64,000 bases of DNA from Nocardia cyriacigeorgica (GTDB lineage: Bacteria > Actinomycetota > Actinomycetes > Mycobacteriales > Mycobacteriaceae), in assembly GCF_010858045.1 (NCBI RefSeq), contig NZ_JAAGVC010000007.1:1-64000 (forward strand), in the 5' to 3' direction. This document shows, one piece after another, positions 63,667 to 64,000 of this stretch. The notes beneath the pieces are model-generated. The model was not told where the DNA came from. It made no database searches and saw only the letters and a program-made list of their open reading frames with translations. A program made the translations under genes and the position numbers. The number at the start of each line of letters is the position of its first letter. Within the stretch, counting starts at the first letter, position 1.

Positions 63667-63695
63667 GACAGGCCTCCTGTCTATCGTTGACGATA
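63667..63695. promoter_or_regulatory. Two palindromes between marR and the cupin gene
   Basis: GACAGG-CCT-CCTGTC (63667-63681) and TATCGT-TG-ACGATA (63682-63695) are two adjacent inverted repeats with perfect 6-bp arms. They fill the 29-bp gap between the divergent starts, so a bound MarR dimer would shut both genes. Confidence 0.6.
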
Positions 63696-64000
63696 TGGAC
63701 ATGCTACCTGTCGATCGCTCGAACGTTGAATGCTGGCAGCTCGGAACCGACCGGATCGCGGTGCTGGCGACCTGCGCCCAGACCCGGGGAGATCTCTTCG
63801 CTGTGGAGATCACGATGCCGCCCGGTGGTGGCCCGCCCGTCATGCACCGTCACGAACCCAGTGAGGTCTATTACGTCCTCGCTGGTGAGTTCACCTTCTA
63901 CATCGGTGAGCCGGACGGCGTCGTCCGGCGGCGGGCCGGAGTGGGGGAGGTCGTTCCGCTCGCGGGCGGGACGCCGCACACGATTCGCAACGAAACATCC
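63695..64000 (+). CDS. Cupin-domain protein (3' end outside window)
   Basis: The first 102 codons read as a cupin: 'TMPPGGGPPVMHRHEPSEVYYVLAGEFTFYIGE' contains the G-x5-H-x-H-x3-4-E motif 1, and 'AGGTPHTIRN' motif 2. Start ATG 63695 or 63701. The coding frame is open to the last base. Likely regulated by the divergent MarR gene. Confidence 0.85.
   Translation, partial: MDMLPVDRSNVECWQLGTDRIAVLATCAQTRGDLFAVEITMPPGGGPPVMHRHEPSEVYYVLAGEFTFYIGEPDGVVRRRAGVGEVVPLAGGTPHTIRNETS

Overview
The window comes from a high-GC actinomycete, most probably Nocardia or a close relative. It is very GC-rich with many GTG starts, and positions 250-24176 follow the same gene order that I recall from the Mycobacterium tuberculosis Rv1691-Rv1713 region (TPR protein, HAD phosphatase, small protein, tlyA, nadK, recN, steA, mctB, pyrG, NUDIX, xerD, parA-like, scpA, scpB, rluB-like, cmk, der). 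F420-type and Tat-type enzymes agree with this. Species assignment is inference.

Layout. 1-157: the end of an rRNA operon (5S rRNA and terminator). 250-24176: the conserved core, with three interruptions: an internally shortened SDR (2970-3575), an SRPBCC protein plus a gluconate uptake module gntP-gntK (8618-10974), and a six-repeat protein (13580-14410) between mctB and pyrG. 24235-30269: a fructose PTS (ptsH, fruA, fruK and fruR on the minus strand, ptsI divergent), with helically phased repeats in the shared promoter. 30317-32965: a YbdK-type carboxylate-amine ligase and a PLP-dependent decarboxylase-like enzyme.

33-43.7 kb is a general stress island: small metal-binding and ferritin-like proteins, CsbD, a large KatE catalase, a STAS antagonist, a PAS-ANTAR protein, RsbW and SigF, then UdgX, small membrane proteins, an F420-type oxidoreductase, a phosphoesterase, a BON protein and a nucleotidyltransferase. 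I see seven matches to a SigF-type promoter (GGWWT or GTTT, 15 bases, GGGTA-like), all with a 15-base spacer, before genes of this island, including rsbW-sigF itself. Three of its genes have a GGGTAN element exactly nine bases before the ATG, suggesting leaderless transcripts. This apparent local SigF regulon is the strongest system-level signal in the window.

43.8-54.4 kb carries metal and drug functions: a His-rich CopB-type P-type ATPase and a separate His-rich protein, each with a TACCC-N5-GGGTA inverted repeat (CsoR-like) at its promoter or start; an MFS exporter fused to three carboxypeptidase-regulatory-like domains; a membrane protein possibly related to plasmid spread proteins; ArsR and PadR regulators; and a methyltransferase. 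54.5-64 kb is accessory: a DGPF protein with an ECF42-type sigma factor, a SHOCT-only mini-ORF, a pair of extracytoplasmic proteins, a shortened DUF4254-like gene, an archaeal-type ATPase with a palindromic AT-rich promoter, a Tat-exported polysaccharide deacetylase, and a MarR/cupin divergent pair cut by the window end.

No tRNA, CRISPR array, insertion sequence or replication origin was recognised. All functions are read from sequence motifs and remembered family features; no search was run.
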